A stretch of DNA of 64,000 nucleotides from Strobilurus pachycystidiatus (GCA_019915135.1 JAHLMK010000011.1:1-64000); one strand, 5' to 3'. Shown: positions 18,282-30,592, counted from the stretch's first letter. Numbers and translations are program-made. The notes: generated by a model not told the origin, from the letters alone.

Positions 18282-19822
18282 ATGGCGCCGTCCGACACCG
18301 CCAATATGGACACCATCATCCACCACATCACGACCTCGAACAACGCCGCCGCCCTCAACCTCACCATCAAGAACGTTCTGCCCAAGGATACGCGCGATCT
18401 CATCCTCGCGGGCCCGACGTCGGGCAACCAGGATCCATTGCAAATCCTGGATATCCGCCAGAACTCACTGGGTATCCTGTACATACTGTGAGACCACGAC
18501 TGTCCTGTCGACGTCTGCGACGCCGCTCACGATGCCCGCTAGGTCGGCGAGATTGCAAATGGCCAGTGCATTGCCGCCGTGGTCTTTTGTCACGCAGTTC
18601 TGCGCAGACAGCGATCCAGATCAGCTCCGACATGCGCCAGAAAGAGGTGCGTGCTCTGCCACTGCTGTTGCCTGTCCTATTAAAACGATACCGCACAGTG
18701 TCGATGCTTGCCAAGCTGGTCGTCAAATTCGCGGCGCACTGCAACAATCCGCGTCTGGCGCTTCCTTGTCTGCAGTCTCTCGTCATGCGCTATCCTCCCA
18801 CGCCTGCCCATCTCACCAGCATCCATAACCTTTTTGTTCTGCAATGTGCCAGCACGCGTTCCTTCGCCCACGCCCTTCCTCTGCTGGAAAAGTGGCAAAT
18901 TACGGACATCTCTGTCAGCATCTCTCCTGACCTCACTTACCTCGATAACCTGATGTACCACTACACTGCTGGCATATGCCTCGCCGCATTGAACAAGTGG
19001 GCTCTAGCCGAAGACTACTTTGAGATCTGCATTACAGCACCTGCTCACGGCACGACTATAAGCGCTGTGCAGATGGAAGCCCTCAAAAAGCTCAAACTAG
19101 TGCAGTTGATTCGCACTGGCACCGCTTCTCCTCTTCCAAAATACACCAACAGCTCCTTGTTACGCGCGTTCCGGAATACGCCATACAACTCGTTCATCCA
19201 GGCGTACCCATCCCAAGGAGACACGCTGCGCGCGTTGGTGGAGAAGGAGCGCAACTTGTTCAGCAACGAGAGGAATTTGGGTCTCATAACACAGGCGCTT
19301 CGTAGGGCACCCAGATGGCAGGTCAAGAAATTGACTGCAACATATGTCACCTTAAGTTTCTCGGAGATTGGTCGACAAGTGGGAATTGCGAGTGAGGATG
19401 ACGTTAGGGACCTAGTTCTGAGCATGGTATTGTGGCCAAGCTCATTTGTCTGTTTTGTGGCGCTCATCATCCAAGTAGATCGAGTCCCGGGATATTCACG
19501 CGACACTGTCGACGACGACAGTGACATTCTCTGACCCGCCACAGCAGTTTACGAAAGACCAGGTTGACAAGGTCTTGTCTGACGCACAGCGAGGTTTCCA
19601 GGTGCTCCAACTGCTTGACATGGATATCGGAAAGAGCAAAGAATTTTTGTCCAAGGTAAATTGTTACTCCTCCTTCCTATCACTCGTCCTTGGACTTACC
19701 AATGACAGGCTGTCAAGAACCAGTCTTCGGACTGGTCTTCGGGCATGGCGGCTGGAGACGAAGAACCGTTCTCCCAAATGAGCCAGAGCGCAAGCTGGAC
19801 CGAGGATTTAGGATTCGCCTAG
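18282..19822 (+). CDS. csn3: COP9 signalosome subunit 3 (PCI domain)
   Basis: Five exons: 18282-18487, 18543-18646, 18699-19426, 19479-19655 and 19709-19822. Their 1329 nt encode 442 residues, with all junctions GT/AG and in frame. The N-terminus (DTIIHHITTSNNAAALNL) is followed by helical repeats (LAKLVVKFAAHCNNPRLALP, then LYLDNLMYHYTAG-like segments). The PCI module follows (QALRRAPRWQVKKLTATYVT, SFSEIGRQVGIASEDDVRDL), and the Ser/Asp-rich tail ends SWTEDLGFA. The family is CSN3/PSMD3-like. The helices around ALNKWALAEDYFE and the short tail fit CSN3 rather than the longer proteasome Rpn3. In the complex, CSN removes Nedd8 from cullins. It shares a 73-bp divergent promoter with PYM. Confidence 0.85.
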
Positions 19823-20436
19823 ATTTGTGCAGAGCATGTCTGGTTGTTATGTTATGAATGTGCTACATGCTATCTCTTTGCTTTGAAGCTCTCTGACTCT
19901 TCCTGTCGAGGTCTTCCAGTAATTTGTGTTTCTGACTAAAGGCCGTGTCCACTGTACCTTACATTGGCGCGCCGTCTTGCCCATAGCTCAGCGCGGCACA
20001 GTTCCCAGTCACAAGTAACCGTGGGTGATGAATGAACCTCAAAGACTTGACCCGAGGATAGAGTCCAATAGACGTATGCCTACAAGCTTCAGTCAGACTT
20101 GTTCAGGCAAACCGCTAACCGCGGCTATGCCTACATAGTACTTAGAATGGACCTGGAATACGGAAGCGTCCACGTTTGGTGTCGGGTGACTGAAAGACGA
20201 CTGGTAGTGTATGGAGCCGGTAGTTAACCTTGAATGATTGCTGTCGATGAAGCCCCAGTAAGTCGCCGCAGAGAGAGAGAACAATTGCTTCGCAGATATC
20301 GGGTAAGCGCTAGCGCTGCCCTGCACTCCAGGGCCTGCAGCACAGCATCTTCGGCGGCAGTTACGGTTGAAATTTCATTTCACATAAATACAACGCGTCC
20401 TCTGCCCACGAATGACAAGCGTGTCGCCTTCTTACC
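19823..20436. other. Intergenic: CSN3 3' end and ABC transporter 5' region
   Basis: No gene seen. Contains the convergent UTR/promoter space; an (AG)-rich run GAGAGAGAGA is present near 20270. Confidence 0.4.
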
Positions 20437-23087
20437 ATGACCTCCCCCATCGACCTCAGAAATCTTCACAAACCAACCTCAGTCCTCTCCTACGAACACA
20501 TCAGCTGCCACACGAAAGCCGGCCAGGTACTTGTCGACGATGTCTCTGTCAAGATCAAGGCTGGGACAATGCTAGCTATAATGGTATGTTTCTTGACACA
20601 ATCCCCCGTTCCTCCGTGCTGAATCTGTGTGCAGGGCCCTTCTGGAGCCGGTGAGTCCAGATGCCTACAGCATGCTGCCAGTACTGAATCTTAAGCGCAG
20701 GAAAGAGTACTCTCCTCGATACTATGTCGTTCCGCAAGCAGGCCTCCGACCAGCCAGGAACTATGGTATGCACCTCTTGTCTCCCGCATTTGCACCACTT
20801 GGGCTAACGCCAGTGGACCATGCAAAGATCAAGCTGAATGATCAGATGCTCGGCAGTCAGGATATGTTCTCGATTTCATGTTTTGTCGAGCAGGAGGATG
20901 CGCTTCTCGGTGTCCTTACCGTCTACGAGACAGTAGCGTACGCGCTCAGACTCCAGTCTATCCTCCCTTTCTTCCCTGTGTAGCTTTCACTGACTCATGT
21001 GTAGCCTTCCAATGCTATCTCGTCATGCCATCAATCGTCGTGTTCGCCGCGTCCTCGCCGCATTAGGTCTTCAATCGTGCGAAAACCAGAGAATCGGAAC
21101 GCCCATTCAAAGAGGCATATCAGGAGGTGCTTCCTATCCCACATCTATCAACGAGTCTTCAACTCTTTCCAGGGCAGAAGCGTCGCGTAACAGCCGCATG
21201 TGCAATGGTTACATTCCCGTATGTCTGGTTCTTGATCATCTTACATCTCTGCACCTGAACTCAGCAGCATCGCAGGCGCATCTTATTTCTTGATGAGGTT
21301 ACATCTGGTCTCGACAGTACAGCTGCACGCGAAGTTATGATGTCGATAAGGACGCTCGCTGTCGAAGAAGGCATGTTCGTCATTGCGACGATCCATCAGC
21401 CTTCCCTCGAAACTCTGGCGCAATTCTCTGAACTCCTTCTCCTCGCTCAAGGAAAGGTCTGCTATAACGGAAAGGTCGACGAGCTGGAGTCTTTCTTCCA
21501 GAAATGGGGCCGCCCTGTGCCAAAATTCGTGAGTAGGCCCTTCGGCTCCGCATTCCTTCCTCGGACACCAAATAATGCCCGCCTGTCATCCAGAGCACTC
21601 CGGCCGAACATGCTATGAACTTCTTGAATGAAGATTTTGGCAGCGATGCAAGCAGTACCTCCGCGGGCGTCGACGCGTTCAGACAGTTCTACCTCAACCA
21701 AAACAGATCCTCAGCGTCTCTCCACTCAGGGACAGATAAGTACCGCGACAATCCCCGCTACGACTTCAATCACACCTCGGAAGAGGCCGCTGGAAAAGCA
21801 GGGTACATGCTCACTCTCTTCTGGAATACTCTTGTCCTTTCAGAGCGAACTCTTCTTAACTACGCACGAAACCTTTTGGCGTATGGTGTCCGGATGGGCA
21901 TGTACATCGGAATGGGGCTTATGATTGCGTACGTTAGGATATTCCAGTCCATTTCAGAAGTCAATTGACGCAACATCTCAGTACTATCTGGGTCAACCTA
22001 GGACAGGCAGATTCGACCATCAACGATCGCTTGTCAGTTCATTTCTATAGTGTCGCATTCCTGGCCTTTGTAGGTTGTCCTTCCCGTGATCCTTTCCAAG
22101 GCTAACGATGTAGTCAGATGTCTGTCGCTGGTATTCCATCTTGTAAGCTTGTTCTACCGTACATCCTTTGGCTGAAGTCGACTTCTATTGCGTAGTCTTG
22201 GAAGAACGCGCCGTGTTTTACCGTGAAAAGAAAAACGGATTATACACGACTCTGCCCTTCGTCTTGTCCAACACAATTGTGAACCTCCCTTTCCTGTTAT
22301 TTTGCACTTTGTTCTTCAGTCTGATCATGTACTGGGCAGTGGTGGGTATTATTTTTCACCGATGCTTCGCCGATAGCCAATACTTGTCTCTTAGGGTCTA
22401 CATGCTGGAGCTCGACCCTTCTTCCGTTTTCTGGCGTTTTTAATTTTAGCTATATTGGCTGCAGAAACCCAAGCTCTCATTGTCGCTGCACTCCTTCCGG
22501 TCTTCGTGGCGGCACTGGCTATCGGTGCATTGTAAGCTGCAGCTTACGCTCAGTAGAGTGATGACACTAACTTTACGACAGCATGAATGGGTTCTGGATG
22601 AGTGTCGGTGGCTATTTGTGAGTCGCGTTTGCCGTCTCCTTTCTATCAATCTCACCTGTCTGTTCTCAGCATCAAAGCCAGATCGCTCCCTCGATTTTGG
22701 TTCTTCAGCTTCCACTACATGGACTACCAGAAGTATGCGTTCGAGCTGTTAACAACAGTGGGTGACAGAGCCTATACTTTATGCCTATAAGCTGACGACA
22801 TTTCGACAGTCCGACTTGCATGGTCTGACCTTCACATGCGAGAAAACGGGAGATACTTGTACCTGCGCTTACCCATCCTCTACGCCCGAGACATGCACCG
22901 TTTCTGGCCAAGACGTCCTGAGCTACCTTGACATAGGAAACGTGAATTACGGTCACTGGGTCGGTATCCTACTCTCTATAATTGTCATTTATCGCATAGT
23001 GTAAGTTCTGTGGTCCTTTCTTCCACGTTCCATATTGATACCATCGACGACAGGCTTTACGGTGCATTACGATTGAGATCTGGATGA
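20437..23087 (+). CDS. ABCG (WHITE)-family half-transporter
   Basis: A many-exon gene that reads through in frame when introns of about 45-65 bp are removed. The nucleotide-binding domain comes first. Walker A is GPSGAG|KSTLLD, split by an intron after the first Gly of GKST. The ABC signature is ISGG|QKRRVTAACAM, also split by an intron. Walker B is ILFLDEVTSGLDST, with switch His in IATIHQPS. The membrane domain follows, with hydrophobic segments such as LLNYARNLLAYGVRMGMYIG, FYREKKNGLYTTLPFVLSN, LPFLLFCTLFFSLIMYWAVV and WVGILLSIIVIYRIVLYG. A Cys-rich external loop lies before the last span (FTCEKTGDTCTCAYPSSTPE). It ends RLRSG at TGA 23085-23087. NBD-TMD order and half size identify ABCG; the substrate is unknown. 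The NBD's DNA-side start (MTSPIDLRNLHKPTSVLSYE) fits family practice. Confidence 0.85.
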
Positions 23088-24005
23088 TGAGTTGGATGCC
23101 GGCAACATATCTCTCAGTGAGTCGGTACATCCTACATAGCCTGCTCTAGTAACGAGACAGTCGTTCGCTGTATACACGGCTCTAGTAGCGAAGAGAGTTG
23201 TCCGCTGTATATACATTTCGGTTCACGACATGTATAAGCTGTAGATTGTATTAACCTTATAGGACTTCATGGAAGACGTGTGTGGCGCACTCTGGCGGTT
23301 GACCTTTGTGAATCTCAACTTTGAGTCAAGTGCAGGACCCACAGCCCCAGCGCCTGGTGTCCAGAGGTCCTCTTTCCATCCGCATCTCCAAGGTCCCGTA
23401 CATGAGCTTAAGTCGGGAGCTTGTACAACATGGCTCACCTTTGTGAACTGCCAAAGCGCGTTCGACCGCAAGAGTGGGCACAGCAGTCTGGGCTGTACAG
23501 CGGGTAGTACATACATCAGACAGAAAGACATGCCCTCTACGCCTAGATACTGTGTCGGCCACCGATGCATGTGCAATGGATGGAGAGCACTAAGGTGTAC
23601 ACGAGTTTGTGTCATACTGGGAACTGTGACGTTGGGGAATGAGTAGAGTCCGAATTTGAGCGCGCAAAGTTAGTCAGTATGATAAGTTTGTTTGCCGCGA
23701 GATCGTATAAGTGTAGCTTGCGGTCTGTGTCGCTGTTAGGGGAACGTTAATGAATTGATATCGTAGTGTTTGGTCAAAGTCTCCCAATGGACTTGGTCGT
23801 TGCAGATATCACTCTCAGCGCAAGTACTAGAGTTGCGAAAGCGCGTAGAGGTCTTGACGGCACTGCTGGATCCAAATAATTGAGCATCAGATATAGACTA
23901 CAATTGTTCATCGCCACAAGTCTCGACGAGTGACAGAAGAGATACATGTATGGGTGGACGGGCAATTCACCGCATCAGTTGTCCGAATGTAGCGTCCCAA
24001 GGCTC
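23088..24005. other. Intergenic, no gene recognised
   Basis: Near 23150-23215 a degenerate tandem pair of about 33 bp is visible (CTAGTAACGAGACAGTCGTT and CTAGTAGCGAAGAGAGTTGT variants). Short open frames at 23269-23640 exist on both strands but have no recognisable family. Confidence 0.4.
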
Positions 24006-24453
24006 TCATTGTAAAGTGAACTCGGCTTCGCAGGATGTACCGTCGCCAGTAATGCGATAACCTTTCTCGCATCGGCCTGTGAACGGGTTGAGAAGCCGGA
24101 AATGAAGAGAGAGAGATAGTCGTCACACTCACTAACGTCGCACTTTCCGCGTCTGCACTGAACGCTATCCACGCCCTCGATACCACTGCAGTCCACACCC
24201 TGGTCGAGCGAAAAGTCGAAGTCGACACATCCGCCACACGACCTGAGCAGCAACATTGATCGTGTACGGACAACTAGACTAACAAAAACACTCACTCAAG
24301 ATCCGTCCTGATATTTGTACATTCCCACTTGACAGGATACCCTCCGCTAAAAGCTATAGGGCACTCCATCTGGTCCTGCCGACACCTCATTCCACGCGTG
24401 TCGACACAAGAAAGGACCGTCGCCAATGCAGAGGCGAGCAGTAAAATTTTCAT
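24006..24453 (-). CDS. PriA-like secreted Cys-rich protein
   Basis: Three exons (24453-24296, 24242-24133, 24076-24006; introns 53 and 56 bp) encode 112 residues. The first 18 or so (MKILLLASALATVLSCVD) are a signal peptide. The mature part is Cys-rich: CRQDQMECPIAF, then the family hallmark SCGGCVDF, CSGIEGVDSVQCRRGKC, and CEKGYRITGDGTSC. This is the pattern of basidiomycete PriA-like proteins, first described as a gene of the Lentinula priA type: CP...ECID...SCGGC...C...GY...DG.SC. They are small secreted proteins of uncertain role, often expressed in development or stress. The second splice is needed to restore CEKGY and uses the donor at 24132 (GTGAGT). Confidence 0.8.
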
Positions 24454-24775
24454 GATTGTGGGTAGAAAAGAACGTGGTGAGTTGTCAATCTCAGTAAAAG
24501 ATAGTGATGGTCTTGCAGAGAGAGGAGGCAACAAGGCAGCCGACCGGCAGGTGGCATACAGGGGCCACGACCATCTACAGCGGTGCGCGGTTCACGTGTA
24601 GAAGTCTGTTTGTGATTGTCAGCGGTGTTCGGGAAAGAGGTGGAGAAAGGGCATACATGTAAATTGGAATCATAAGTTTCATTGCAAAGGATGTATTGAC
24701 TATACTGTAGAGACACCCCAAATTGACGCCCGAAGCTATCGTACAATGATCCGCACTCACACCGTCGCCCTTGCC
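24454..24775. other. Intergenic between PriA-like gene and K+ channel
   Basis: 322 bases; nothing beyond promoter and 3' UTR space is seen. Confidence 0.4.
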
Positions 24776-26300
24776 CTATCTATCAGAGTCTCTGTCTTTC
24801 CCTTTGTCTGTTATGTCGAGCAGTCGTTGTATCATCTTCCCTTGTGTCTCGACAGTGGATCTTAGGGTCTCGATCTGCCTGCTGAGTTCGGTCTGGTTCT
24901 GCGCGAGCTTTAGGTTGCTGAGATCTTTCCCCTTCATGCGAGGCAGTGGGCGGCGTCTGGAAATCGTCGGCGAGTCTAACTCTGTATCTTCTTCGGCGGG
25001 CTCCTGGTTTGCAGACATTCTCTCCCAAACATGACTGAATTCCCGCCCTAGCACGAAACTAGGCAATGCGATGAGGAAAAGTCCGCAAACTAGCAGAGGG
25101 AGGGTGACAAGGCGCCCAAGGAATGAACGCGGTGTGATTTCACCGTACCCGACGGTAGTTATCGCTTGAGGAAGGTCAAATTTGGGACGATCAAACGTGC
25201 CAGGAGTACTTACTGACAAGAACGAACCATCCTGCAGCGGGGATAGACGCAAACTGAGAAGGATCACCATCTGAATTGATGAAAGTGCCGAGTGTATCGT
25301 CCCTGCGCGCGATATCAGTTTGTATGCGAAGCAAAAATACAACATCGATAGCGCGATGTCAAAGGATGTACCATGTTCCCCGTTCGGCAAAGTACCTTGG
25401 TGACAGTAAACGAGGCGAACAGAGAATATGCAAAGAGAGGCTCACAATAAGGTGCTGAAAACAGTTAAGACCATGATCAAGAAGAAACATATGGCCAAAA
25501 GAGCGTATTGTGACCGTCGAACGGACAGATACATGACTTCAATGGTCCTGGATACCATCAGGAAGCAAGAAACGACGCTTTCGAGCGTGAGACCCACAGG
25601 AGGATGGTATTGTTATAGCGGAACGGCCTGAACACGCGTAGAAGCCTGAACATTCGCAGGATCGAAAAACGGAAGAACGTGCTCTAAGACGACGATGAGC
25701 AACATGAACATAGTGGACGTGTCACCTCTTACTGTATCCTGTCGCAACATCAGCTCGATGTAGTACGGCAATACAGAGAGAAGATCTATGATGCCAAAGA
25801 ATGCTGTGATTATGACTTGTTAGACTGGCCGTTGAAGATCGGGTGATGTGTAGCCTACAAGTCATCCACTTGAAGAGATTTGACCAAGAGGTACTCCAAG
25901 CCACGCATCGAGCAACATACTCCACGGTAAAGAGTGCGACTAGACTTGTCTCAAAGCCGAACCAAACCTTTGTCGAGATGGAATGGAAGGCAGGGACCGT
26001 TTCCAGCACGGTGACGAGTGCAGAGGTACATATGAGAAAGGTCATCAAGGCATGAACCAGGAAGGCGCCCGGCGACGAAGTGGGCTCTTCAAGCAAAGAA
26101 TGAAGATCGCGTTTCCATTCCGGGGCGCTTTGTAGAACTTCCTCGTCGGTGTGCGGATAGACGGATGCATTGGAGTGGAGAAAGAGCTCGGGGATGTCGT
26201 CAATGTCGTGAGTCTCCTCCGTCGTGAATGACACGTTTCTAGGGCGGAATGGGTGTCCATTGGTCCTTATGTGGCCCAGTTCAATTCCCCGGGAAGACAT
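24776..26300 (-). CDS. Voltage-gated potassium channel (six-TM, Kv-type)
   Basis: Minus strand, ATG 26300 (an upstream in-frame ATG lies at 26414), stop TAG 24776-24778, with at least six short introns. The segments appear in channel order. S1 is FLVHALMTFLICTSALVTVL. S2 is TSLVALFTVEYVARCVAW. S3 is FFGIIDLLSVLPYYIELML. S4 carries Arg at every third position (LRMFRLLRVFRPFR). The S5 region is YALLAICFFLIMVLTVFSTL. The pore loop AGWFVLVTITTVGYGEITPR contains the TVGYG selectivity filter, split by an intron. S6 is LVTLPLLVCGLFLIALPS. The cytoplasmic C-terminus has a coiled coil (NQTELSRQIETLRSTVETQ) that could tetramerise. A regular S4 and intact TVGYG make this a voltage-gated K+ channel. The N-terminus carries no T1 domain that I can recognise. 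Confidence 0.88.
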
Positions 26301-26877
26301 CCGAAGATGGCAAGTATTCGAGGTGTGATGTGAAACCGCGTGGGTTGATTCTCGTAATGAGGGAATTGTTGTGTAGACGGGTATAAGGAAGAGGTCCTGG
26401 ATCTGGCATGGCAATGAGTACAGGTCAGTATGCTCCTACGTGCCACGCACGTATGTACTGCTGGTATATATGTTGTTGTAGGCTCCGCCAAAAGAATGAT
26501 CGAAAGTAACGAAGGAGCAGGAATGAGGCTACTAAGATTTTGACTGGAGCTGTCGGAGAGAATGTAGTTGATGAGAGCTTGGTCAGAGGCGAAGGGAGCT
26601 GGGTAAAGTGGCCTGGTCGGCTTCGGGCTGTCGGGCCGGGACCGAAAGGAACATCCTGCCGACAAACAGCCAAGTCAGACTTATCGAACACACCGGGAGG
26701 CCATCAAGAAATAAGTCGAAGCAGGTGCGTACAAGTGCGTCGGCAACGCGCAATTCCAGTAATCTGAGCGTAAAAGCCTTGTCTCGCGTAGCGGCGTAGG
26801 AGCCTAGCCAACCCTAAAGAGGCAATGCGATCATTCCGCGGCGGTCTTTCTGTCTCTCGCCCTTCTCTCCAATTATC
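26301..26877. other. Intergenic, divergent promoters of K+ channel and FMN-binding gene
   Basis: No gene recognised; the two flanking genes start in opposite directions. Confidence 0.4.
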
Positions 26878-27652
26878 ATGACTTCTCCTCGCTGGAAGAA
26901 AGCCATCTTATCCGCCTTGGCAGATAATGAAAAGTCCTCCAGTGTGTCCCTTCTCCATATACGAATTGACAGCCTACTTACAACTACTCAAAGTCCTTCA
27001 ATTTGCCTCCATAGACCCTACAACCCCAATACCCCATGTCCGCTCTCTCGTCTTCCGGGGATTTGCACAACCATCCAATAATCCTGGCTTGCCGCTCCTT
27101 ATCATGACCACCGACAGCCGCACTCCCAAAACTTCCCAGATAATCTCCAACCCTCACGTTCAGCTCGCTTGGTGGATTGATGGAAGCAAAGAGCAGTATC
27201 GCGTCAGCGGTCTCGCAAGCATCATTCCGACACCGGCGAACGGGCTTTACAAGCACTTCTTATACTCCACAAAATCTGCCTCTGTTAATACGAGCATCGG
27301 CGCCCTGGCCAAGGAGGGCTTCGACTGGGAAGAGAAGCGGAAGGAAGTCTTCAAGTCCATGTCCCCCGTCATGAAGGCGACTTGGGTCAGACCCGTGCCG
27401 GGGTCACCGCTCGTCGGCGGCGAAGACGAGGCGAAGAAATGGCCGGTGAAGCTGCAGGAGCCCGACGAGGATGGAAATTTCGAGAGCGATGAGAGCAAGA
27501 AGCTTTGGGAGACCGCATTGAGCAACTTTGCGCTGGTGGTGGTTGAGCCTACGGACGTTGATTATGTCGAGCTTTCACCCGTTCCGAACAGACGAACCAG
27601 GTTCTGGAAGTCGGAGGGAGGTGCTTGGGAGGAGGAAGCTGTGGTGCCCTGA
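26878..27652 (+). CDS. PNPOx-like FMN-binding protein (Alr4036 type)
   Basis: Two exons (26878-26941 and 26994-27652, intron 52 bp with GTGTGT donor) give 240 residues. It begins MTSPRWKKAILSALADNEKS, then LQFASIDPTTPIPHVRSLVF RGF. This is the flavin-binding split-barrel opening of the pyridoxamine 5'-phosphate-oxidase-like Alr4036 family (substrate-facing 'vRtvvfRGF' motif). Next come LIMTTDSRTPKTSQI and VQLAWWIDGSKEQYRVSG, again family features, and the C-terminal barrel strand RTRFWKSEGGAWEE. Such proteins are probably FMN-dependent oxidoreductases. A role in vitamin B6 synthesis should not be assumed, because the PNPOx C-terminal substrate motif is not evident. The start at 26878 is the only ATG that leads into the conserved opening. 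Confidence 0.8.
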
Positions 27653-27996
27653 TGAGCCCTACAAGTTACACCTAGACCTTTCTTTGACCACTTTGCCTTC
27701 GCATCATCATAGACGCTGCAGATGTACGCTTAGACTTGTACAGTATGTACCACTTTTGTTGTTGTAGAGATGTTTTCCGTAAGCGGGGGAGCGATGTAAG
27801 TTACAAAGGATCATAAGCAAGTACAATAAGCAATGGGGACAACAGATGAACTGAATGCACGAGAAATATTAACAACAAGACACCCTAGTTTACCTGTACG
27901 GTCTTCAAGAACCTTTTCACTCCGACTGCTTTGATATGTGATATCCGTGTGGAACCGTCAACATATGCTAACTGTGGCGTAGACTTGTGGGTGCCA
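27653..27996. other. Convergent intergenic region
   Basis: 3' ends of the FMN-binding gene and Nup96 face each other across 344 bases; nothing else is seen. Confidence 0.4.
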
Positions 27997-30592
27997 TCAG
28001 TGCCGTGAAATCAACTTGGACCAAAAGTCACGACGTACTAGTGCCAGACCCTTAGTAGCTCCCGGTCTTCCCTTGTCGACCACCTTGACGAGCTCCCGCA
28101 GCATCTCATCAAGCGCGACAAGATCGTGCACAACATCTGGAAGGAGGGATATCAACCTCGTCGCTGCACGCGTCATACTGTCCAACTCTTCCGGTGTCCT
28201 CTCCTCGAATGATTTAGAGAATACTTCAGCATAGTCCACAAAGAGCTGTGAAGGTCATAAGGTGTGATGTCAAGCCCAAATGCACTGCAATTGTACCTTT
28301 CCCCGTATGCTCCATCCTTCGACTCGCTCATGTGCAGGGAATCTGGAGAACAGTTCTTTCAAGACAGTGACATCACGTCTACGGGCCAAATTCAGCTGCG
28401 AGGCCCAGAGAAATGGTAGACTTTAAACATACCTGATGATTGCTTCTGGCGCTAATTCCAGAACAGCAATGTCATGAGCGGGAGCCCACATCCTCGCATC
28501 GAGATACAGCTTATACGCCTCATACGGTCGTGACATCGATAACATATGTATCGCCTGGAATGAGGTCAATACCTTGAGTGATCATTTCACAACAACACGA
28601 ACCTGGGCTTCGTTGACCCACGCCATGGGAAGCTTGAGGCTTCCAACAAGACCGCGAACGGACCAGTCATCCAAGCGACAGGCGGAGCGCACCAAGAGGT
28701 CTTTCACGGCCTTTAACCGCCCAGCCGAGCTCTCAAGATGCAGGAGGACAAAAGTAGCTTCTTGGATCAAACCAAGCTGCTCGAGCTGTAGTGAATACAT
28801 GCTCGCCAAAAGATCTGCTGTCGGACTGTGTCCATCAACACCGTCCTCCTCCCCGCCATCGTACGGTCCCGGCTCCCCTCTGTCCGAAAAGTCCCTGACG
28901 CGGATGACACGGGAGAGAATGATGTAAAGATGCCATGCCAGAGTGTAGTCGAGCTTTCCAGCGGGCTTGAGCATACGCGTCAACGACAACGCTGGGTCGG
29001 CGAAGAGTCGTATGAGCGCAAACTGCCCATCTCCTTCTGGGTTTCGGCTAAATCTGCTGAAGACATCTGCGAGAGGCGTGTCCAGAGTCTCCGCGTACCA
29101 AAGATGCATGCCAAACGCCCTCTTCCAGTCGTCAATGCCCTCGTCGACATTTTCACCGGCAAGAATGTTATATATCCGCCGAATATAGATGTCAATATGC
29201 ACGTCGACTTTGTCGTTCCTCCAGACTTCGATTTGTGACTTGATGTCTTCCCGGAAATCGACGTCACCGCCAGCTTGTGCGATTAGAGTCGCTAGCTTCA
29301 TGTAACCCGCATCCATGGCTGCTTCACAGGCTCGCTCGATCTGGTTCCCGGTGAGGAGAAGCCATACACGCTGTGTTGGTGTAGTGTCGGGATTACGCAG
29401 TGAAGTATCGACAGTTGGTGTTACGGAGTGTTCCAACCAAGCAGAGAACGCAGCTTTGCGTGTCAGGTTGGCCACACAGTTCTTGATGTCAACAGTGATG
29501 TCTGGACCAAGCCGTGGTGGTATGAAATCGAAGAGAGCGTGGCCAAGACGGAACAACGTTGCCTCGTAGGAATGATCTGTGGTCGGAAACAAAGAGGCAA
29601 ACGATCCAAAATTGAGTCCTAGAGACGACGGAGACGCGAACGGGACGTCGTCTTCGTCTGGAGAGATGGGGGAGTGGGAGAGATGATGCTGGAGAAGTTT
29701 CAGTGATAGATCGCGTGGTCTGTCATTGGAGTATATCGGTGCGGGGGTGATGTTGACGGTGGAAGAGTTCGAGGATATTGCACTGGGTCGACATTCAGGA
29801 AAGGCGGATGAAATTTCTGAAACTGCACTCACGACTTTCTCGACGGGCCAGTGATAGACCCAAGGTGTGCAATCATACCACTTGGCCCCCAGCCGACACG
29901 GAAAGACCGTCCAAAGGAGAGGCCTGCATCAACAGCGGCCTCGTCGTGGCCTTGGAAAGCGGACGACGAAGTGGCCACACGCGCATACTTTCTTGACGGG
30001 CGATACGCTGGAGGCTCAATGTCGTGGGCGAAGGAAGCACGCTGTCCGAAGTGTGAGTGGGAACCAGAGATGCCACAGGAGCACACACCTCTCTAGCATC
30101 TATGCGCATGCCATCACCGTCCGAGTCGCGGCTGTGTTTGCGGTTGAGGTTGGGCTTCAGAACGCGTAGAGAGCGCTGCTCCGGCATGTTCATCATCGCG
30201 CGCATGTTCTCCGCCTCCTCGGGCATCCGGAACAGCGACGTCTGCATGAGGCGCACCCGCTGCGCGTCCACACCGCCCATCTGCGGTGGCCCGCTCCGTT
30301 CACGTTGTGGCGAGACAACGTCGTAGTCGCCGTCGTCGTCCGCGACAAGCGCGGTCTTTTTCGGGAGTGGCATCAGCTCATCTTCCTGCATGACAGAGTC
30401 GGACTCTTCGTCATCGCTCTCCTCCTCCTCCTCCTCCTCCTCTTCCTCCTGCTCGTCGTCGTCGTCGTCGTTGGCGTCCATGTTGGCGTCATCTTCAAAG
30501 GGATTTTCATCAGAGGCATTGCCGTTCTGCTTCTGCACGTCGTCGCCGTCGTCGTCAGAGTCGTCGCTGGAGTAGGCGCGAAAGCGGGCCAT
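27997..30592 (-). CDS. nup96: Nucleoporin Nup96 (Nup145C-type), stand-alone
   Basis: Minus strand, ATG 30592, stop TGA 27997-27999. Introns are placed at 30088-30042 and 29832-29783, with three more near the 3' end. The N-terminus is strikingly acidic (MARFRAYSSDDSDDDGDD, then long Asp/Glu runs). The conserved segment LSFGRSFRVGWGPSGMIAHL follows; this 'SFRVGWGP' motif marks the Nup96 family. The long C-terminal part is all-helical (RKAAFSAWLEHSV, GNQIERACEAAMDAGYMKLA, WKRAFGMHLWYAETLDTPL, MSRPYEAYKLYLDARMWAPA, LAPEAIIR), matching the Nup96 scaffold that joins the Y-complex. In many fungi and animals Nup96 is released from a Nup98-Nup96 precursor. Here the ORF starts with its own Met and there is only 251 bp to the next gene, so it is encoded separately. 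Confidence 0.85.
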
